Positions 60,380 through 64,000 of a DNA stretch of 64,000 nucleotides are shown here, piece by piece. The DNA is from Vibrio nitrifigilis (GTDB lineage Bacteria; Pseudomonadota; Gammaproteobacteria; Enterobacterales; Vibrionaceae), in contig NZ_JADPMR010000001.1 in NCBI RefSeq assembly GCF_015686695.1, forward strand, positions 1,364,001-1,428,000, given 5' to 3'. Position 1 is the first letter of the stretch, and each line of letters begins with the position of its first letter. The notes below the pieces were generated by a model. It saw only the letters and a list, made by a program, of their open reading frames with translations. It ran no database searches and was not told the origin of the DNA. The position numbers were made by a program, and so were the translations under genes.

Positions 60380-60411
60380 AAGGCTAACCTTGGCGACGTT
60401 AAGGTTAGCTT
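60380..60411 (+). terminator. hairpin after rlmF
   Basis: AAGGCTAACCTT and AAGGTTAGCTT pair with one bulged base around GGCGACGTT. No U-run follows, so intrinsic termination is uncertain. Confidence 0.35.
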
Positions 60412-60449
60412 GATAGTCCGCACCACACCTCAGTATGAAGGAGGTCGCT

Positions 60450-60671
60450 ATGGATTTTCCTCTCTATGTTCCTTGCCAGCCCGATTGGCTATGTGTGCCA
60501 TTTTTATCCGTGTTTTCTGTACTTCTCCTTGTGGGGCTCATTCTCTTTATTCGATTGTTATACCGCGAATATAAGAAAGCACATCGAGTGTTGAAAGTGC
60601 ATCGTCACCGTCGTACTCGCTATCGTGATCGTAAAGGCGGTAAAAATGGACGTCCTACAAATATTCGTTAA
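60450..60671 (+). CDS. small basic membrane protein
   Basis: Protein of 73 residues: one TM segment at about 18-38 (SVFSVLLLVGLILFIRLLY) and a strongly basic tail (KAHRVLKVHRHRRTRYRDRKGGKNG) predicted to be cytoplasmic. AAGGAGG lies 5-6 nt before the ATG at 60450, an almost perfect ribosome binding site, which makes translation likely. I do not recognise a family. The stop codon overlaps that of the opposite-strand TPR lipoprotein gene by four bases. Confidence 0.6.
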   Translation: MDFPLYVPCQPDWLCVPFLSVFSVLLLVGLILFIRLLYREYKKAHRVLKVHRHRRTRYRDRKGGKNGRPTNIR

Positions 60672-61279
60672 TTCATATTGTGCATTATTCGGTATTGTTT
60701 CTCTAACTGATTAGCCTCGAGAGGTTTACCCATGGCGCGGAGAAACTGGATGTGTAATTGCCATATTCTGCTGCGTTGTGGTGCATGATTTTTCGCTAAT
60801 TCAATCATGGTGAGTGCAGGTTGGTATTGTTTGTTTTGCCAGTAACACATCGCCGAGTTCTCGTAACTTGCCGCTATATTGGGATAATCAGGTTGTTGAA
60901 TAGCCAAAGAAAAATAGTGTTGCGCTTTATTGTAGTGATGCCTTTGGCATAAAAACGTGGCGTAATTATGGAGCAATCCGCCATGGTGAGGGTGACGCTT
61001 GATGGCTTGTTGATATCTTTGAGCAGCCTTAGCAAATTCTTTCACTTGGGTGAAGTAGTATGAGAGAGCGATATCGGTTTCAATATAAGTGGGCGCTGCT
61101 CGTTGCGCTTTGTCGAGATTGAACTTGGCTTTAACGGTGTCACCTTGCTTTAAGTAAGCTAAGCCCAAGGCTATACGCGCATCAGCAATAGAGTTCGGAG
61201 CCGAAGATGTGTGTTGCGGCGATTGACTGACGCACCCTAAAAGTATGAGGCATATTATTGCTATCAAGATTTGCTTCAT
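60668..61279 (-). CDS. PilW/PilF-like TPR lipoprotein
   Basis: Lipoprotein of 203 residues with lipobox LLGC (Cys16) followed by four or five TPR units: ARIALGLAYLKQGDTVKAKFNLDKAQ, IALSYYFTQVKEFAKAAQRYQQAI, LLHNYATFLCQRHHYNKAQHYFSLAI and YENSAMCYWQNKQYQPALTMIELA. This is the layout of the type IV pilus pilotin PilW/PilF, which helps the secretin assemble in the outer membrane. As I recall, pilW in vibrios sits beside rlmN and ispG; this copy stands elsewhere, so it may be a paralogue. Confidence 0.7.
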   Translation of the reverse strand: MKQILIAIICLILLGCVSQSPQHTSSAPNSIADARIALGLAYLKQGDTVKAKFNLDKAQRAAPTYIETDIALSYYFTQVKEFAKAAQRYQQAIKRHPHHGGLLHNYATFLCQRHHYNKAQHYFSLAIQQPDYPNIAASYENSAMCYWQNKQYQPALTMIELAKNHAPQRSRIWQLHIQFLRAMGKPLEANQLEKQYRIMHNMN

Positions 61280-61389
61280 TGCTGCTCTCGGCGGTGGTGT
61301 CTCGAACTGAGAGTAAAAAGTACCGCTAAAAAGAGGAATACTTTAAAAGTGATGATGCGACTCAGTTGGCAAATACTAGGGAACAGATG

Positions 61390-61416
61390 AAAAAAGAGCC
61401 ACGTAAACGTGACTCT
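61390..61416 (-). terminator. intrinsic terminator of metA
   Basis: AGAGCCACGT-AA-ACGTGACTCT (one G-T pair) with an A-run on the left giving Us on the minus strand. Confidence 0.8.
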
Positions 61417-61448
61417 AGAAAGTGATTATCCTGCGATGAGACTGACTA

Positions 61449-62393
61449 TTAGTCTTCGTCTTTATTAAATTTATCTTCGCTGAAGTTTTCCAAATCGTAC
61501 GGTGTTTGTTGGTAAACACAGTAGTTTAGCCAGTTTGCAAAGAGCAGGTGACCATGACTGCGCCAGCTTGCACGTGGTGGATTTTCAGGGTTGTTATCTG
61601 GGTAGTAGTTTACCGGCATTACCGGTTCTAGCCCTTCTTTGACATCGCGCATGTACTCATTGTGCAAGGTGTCAGCATCATACTCTGGGTGGCCAGTAAC
61701 AAAGACATTACGTTTGTCTTTTGTGGCTGCGAGATACACACCTGCTTGCTCTGAAGTTGCAAGGATATCCAGATCAGTATTTTGTGCTAAGTATTCAGTA
61801 TCAAAATCTGCGTAGCGGGAATGAGGTGCTAAGAATGTGTCATCAAAACCACGTAATAATGGGTGAAATTGACGACGAATTTCATGCTGGTAAACACCAG
61901 ACAATTTATCTTCACGAGTACGCTTTGGCAGATTGTAGATGAGTTTTAGTGCAGCTTGAGCTGCCCAACATACAAACAGTGTTGAGGTTACGTGGCTCTT
62001 AGCCCATTCCATGATCTTTTTCAGATGGTCCCAATACACAACATCTTCAAATTGAACCAACCCTAAAGGTGCACCAGTAATAATCAAACCATCGAAATTA
62101 CGTTTTTCGATCATTTCAAATTGGCGATAGAAGGCATTTAGGTGTTCTTCTGGCGTGTTTTTGCTACGGCGATTATCAATTCTTAACAGCTCAATATCCA
62201 CTTGCAAGGGTGAGTTGGACAGCAGGCGCAAGAACTGGGTCTCCGTCTCTATCTTCTTCGGCATAAGATTTAAGATCAAAACCTTAAGCGGACGGATTTC
62301 CTGAGTCGATGCACGCGACTCTGGCATCACAAAGATGTTTTCATGGCGTAGAACATCTCTTGCTGGCAGTTGATCAGGTATCTTAATAGGCAC
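61449..62393 (-). CDS. metA: homoserine O-succinyltransferase MetA
   Basis: First committed enzyme of methionine synthesis, 314 residues. It has the class I glutamine amidotransferase-like fold with catalytic Cys in TLFVCWAAQAAL, the conserved Glu/His region FVTGHPEYDADTL, and family marks RPLKVLILNLMPKKIETETQFLR and GLIITGAPLG. The start is a GTG with AGGGAG 6-7 nt upstream. Three MetJ-box-like 8-mers lie 26-49 bp upstream, so repression by MetJ with S-adenosylmethionine is expected. Whether the acyl donor is succinyl- or acetyl-CoA is not proven by eye; succinyl is usual in this group. Confidence 0.95.
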   Translation of the reverse strand: MPIKIPDQLPARDVLRHENIFVMPESRASTQEIRPLKVLILNLMPKKIETETQFLRLLSNSPLQVDIELLRIDNRRSKNTPEEHLNAFYRQFEMIEKRNFDGLIITGAPLGLVQFEDVVYWDHLKKIMEWAKSHVTSTLFVCWAAQAALKLIYNLPKRTREDKLSGVYQHEIRRQFHPLLRGFDDTFLAPHSRYADFDTEYLAQNTDLDILATSEQAGVYLAATKDKRNVFVTGHPEYDADTLHNEYMRDVKEGLEPVMPVNYYPDNNPENPPRASWRSHGHLLFANWLNYCVYQQTPYDLENFSEDKFNKDED

Positions 62394-62418
62394 GGCTTTC
62401 TCCCTAAGCGATAATTAT

Positions 62419-62442
62419 GGACGTCTATACTTCTAGACTTAT
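62419..62442. promoter_or_regulatory. tandem MetJ boxes upstream of metA
   Basis: GGACGTCT, ATACTTCT and AGACTTAT are three adjacent 8-mers matching AGACGTCT at 7, 6 and 6 positions. This is the normal arrangement of met operators. Confidence 0.8.
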
Positions 62443-62591
62443 AACCTAACTCAGTAGATATGTCGAGTCCCAAATGCGATATTACAGAAATTAGCGAGGG
62501 ATCCAAGCTGGATGATTAAGGCGTAATCAACGGGTCTAGATAAAGTCCAATCACAAAAGGAATGGTTCATTCTCTAGCGATGTGATTGTAC

Positions 62592-62617
62592 TATACCCAA
62601 ATAACCTCAAGATGCAG
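62592..62617 (+). repeat. solitary MITE-like end
   Basis: TATACCCAAATAACCTCAAG plus ATGCAG equals the left terminal repeat of the elements at 45.3 and 48.2 kb. The rest of the element is missing. It lies 35 bp before the P-loop gene start, so in its promoter. Confidence 0.65.
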
Positions 62618-62651
62618 ATATACATAACTGCAATTTTTGAATAAGTGATTT

Positions 62652-63026
62652 ATGTCTTTAACCGTGACTTTGATTCGTGGCTTACCGGGCTCTGGTAAGT
62701 CAACTTTGGCGCAAAAGATCGAGGGAATTCATCTCGAAGCCGATATGTATTTTGTCGATGATGATGGGCAATATCATTTTGACCCTAATAAGCTGAACGA
62801 TGCTCATCGTTGGTGTCAAAATCAGAGTGAATATTGGCTCAAGCAAGGAAAAAGTATCGTGGTGAGTAATACGTTTGTGCGGCGTTGGGAAATGGATGCT
62901 TACCGAAAATTAGCGAAACGTTACAAAGCTAAGTTAGTGGTCAAAGTGTGTCGTGGTCAATTTGGCAATGTACACAATGTGCCAGAAGAGACTCTAGCCC
63001 AAATGCAAAAACGTTGGCAAGAATAG
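62652..63026 (+). CDS. small P-loop ATPase/kinase-like protein
   Basis: Protein of 124 residues with an N-terminal Walker A GLPGSGKST (residues 10-18), an acidic LEADMYFVDDDGQYHFDPNKL segment, and SIVVSNTFVRRWEMDAYRKLA. This resembles short AAA_33 / polynucleotide-kinase-like proteins related to the N4BP2-type P-loop domain. Vibrios and phages often encode them; the substrate is unknown. The ribosome binding site is weak. A solitary MITE-like end occupies its upstream region. It ends 20 bp before the convergent ABC permease gene. Confidence 0.75.
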   Translation: MSLTVTLIRGLPGSGKSTLAQKIEGIHLEADMYFVDDDGQYHFDPNKLNDAHRWCQNQSEYWLKQGKSIVVSNTFVRRWEMDAYRKLAKRYKAKLVVKVCRGQFGNVHNVPEETLAQMQKRWQE

Positions 63027-63046
63027 TAATGTGTCTGCGAGTGCGC

Positions 63047-64000
63047 TCAACGTCCACGGCGTTTGAACTGCCAATACGCTAACCCTCCCCAAATCAGTGC
63101 CTGTCCCCAAAGCAGAGTCCATTGTGGTGCGATTTGCTGCCATGTCGCTCCCATTTGATTGAGGGCGAGGAAACCTTGAATGGCGGGGGTACTTGGAAAA
63201 CAGTCTGCAAGCCAAACGAGCGCCTTAGGCATGCTTTCCAGTGGCCAAATGAATCCTGCAGAAAAGACTAATGGCATTGAACTTACCAGCACGACTAATG
63301 TGACGTATTCTCGATGTGGCGTCCAGGCACCTAAAAAGATTCCGATCAAACAGCTAGTGATTAAAAACGGCAGTAACAGAGTGACTAATGCGCTAGTTGA
63401 AGCAACACGATTGATGCCGTGAAATGAAAAACTGCCGCCAAAATAATACATGCTAAGTACGTAGTACACGGCGACTAACACGACTAACCTAACAACCATT
63501 ACTTTTCCGACAGACAATTGATTCCAATAACCGTGTTGATGCTTTTGTGTACCACCGATTAGGCCTGAAGCCATAATCATCGTCTGCTGTAAAATGAGCA
63601 CAAAAACAGCCGGAACAACATAATCGACATATCCCATACGGGTGTTAAACGTCGGTTTCAAATTGATCTTTGAGGGAGCGTATTCACGTGTCGCACTTTC
63701 TATAGACTCTCCGCTGCTGAGTAACCGAGTTATTTTAGCTTTAGCAGACAAGGTACCTGCTGCCGTTGTTAAACCTTCGACCACGGTACCATAAACAAGA
63801 AAGTAAGAAGCATCGCCTGCAAATGCGAGCGTGGGTTGGGTGCCGAGCACTAAATCACGATAAAAGTGTTCCGGTATTACTAAGTAGCCAGCAATATTGT
63901 GATCTAAGAAGCTCTGTTGCGCCTCTTTTAGCGCATTTAAACGCTGTACAATATGCAGTTGTGGCGTGGCATCTATCATGCGTTCGAGCTGATAGCTTGC
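63047..64000 (-). CDS. ABC-2 type transporter permease, 5' end outside window
   Basis: At least 317 residues; the frame stays open to the window edge (SYQLERM before the internal Met at 63979), so the true start is beyond it. It has the ABC-2 permease layout of the YhhJ/YbhR type: a periplasmic domain first (HNIAGYLVIPEHFYRDLVLG), then five or six TM segments (YVVPAVFVLILQQTMIM; ISTCLIG-like region; VLVSSMPLVFSAGFIWPLESMP). The SMPLVFSAGFIWPLE motif is typical of this family. Together with an ATPase and a membrane-fusion protein, such permeases export drugs or lipids; these genes would lie past the edge. Confidence 0.85.
   Translation of the reverse strand, partial: ASYQLERMIDATPQLHIVQRLNALKEAQQSFLDHNIAGYLVIPEHFYRDLVLGTQPTLAFAGDASYFLVYGTVVEGLTTAAGTLSAKAKITRLLSSGESIESATREYAPSKINLKPTFNTRMGYVDYVVPAVFVLILQQTMIMASGLIGGTQKHQHGYWNQLSVGKVMVVRLVVLVAVYYVLSMYYFGGSFSFHGINRVASTSALVTLLLPFLITSCLIGIFLGAWTPHREYVTLVVLVSSMPLVFSAGFIWPLESMPKALVWLADCFPSTPAIQGFLALNQMGATWQQIAPQWTLLWGQALIWGGLAYWQFKRRGR

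Overview
The window is chromosomal DNA of a gamma-proteobacterium, most likely a Vibrio. The supporting signs are the gene set (DbpA, RlmF, MetA with MetJ boxes, AstE, BtuCD, TcyP, a BCCT transporter, many LysR/MFS pairs, two chemoreceptors), the moderate AT-richness, and dispersed elements ending in TATACCCAAATAACCTCAAG, a repeat type I associate with Vibrio. No rRNA, tRNA, prophage, complete insertion sequence or CRISPR array was seen.

Layout. 1-4.5 kb: a 3-hydroxyacyl-CoA-dehydrogenase-like enzyme, an exported ParB-like protein and an OmpR-type two-component system whose sensor has a Met/His-rich periplasmic segment. 4.6-7.1 kb: a divergent XRE regulator / Bcr-type drug exporter pair between two short direct repeats. 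7.2-11.1 kb: a sugar or cyclitol locus (MFS sugar porter, a frameshifted TIM-barrel isomerase, and a divergent second TIM-barrel isomerase). 11.1-11.6 kb: a small secreted Met-rich protein preceded by the same 20-bp element that lies upstream of the two-component system. 13-18.4 kb: a periplasmic binding protein next to a chemoreceptor, then a convergent second chemoreceptor. 18.7-31 kb: a YwqK/Sel1-repeat protein, BCCT transporter, dbpA (TTG start), PadR/OFA-MFS pair with a palindromic operator, a beta-helix lipoprotein, an acid phosphatase and a two-gene DUF3100-type permease.

31-36.4 kb: a catabolic operon (hydroxyacid dehydrogenase, aldehyde dehydrogenase, M20 amidohydrolase) divergent from a LysR regulator. 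36.4-42.9 kb: DUF805, a signal-less ModA-like protein, DUF2076, the Hsp70-like YegD, gldA and bluB; a TTGGACnGTCCAA palindrome family is scattered through the last part. 43-49.2 kb: a YeeE-type sulfur transporter and the cystine carrier TcyP, a small lipoprotein with three 22-bp-phased upstream repeats, and two MITE-like elements. 49.8-54 kb: cobT, astE and btuCD, then a candidate sigma-54-dependent small RNA. 54.3-64 kb: housekeeping and DUF genes, an MFS/LysR pair, glutaredoxin, a YgjP protease, rlmF, a PilW-like lipoprotein, metA, a P-loop kinase-like protein, and an ABC permease cut by the window edge.

Genes that plausibly act together: (i) two-component system plus Met-rich protein through a shared operator; (ii) BluB, CobT and BtuCD in corrinoid uptake and lower-ligand attachment; (iii) YeeE-type transporter and TcyP in sulfur supply; (iv) the dehydrogenase, amidohydrolase and DUF3100 permease in uptake and breakdown of an acylated amino compound.
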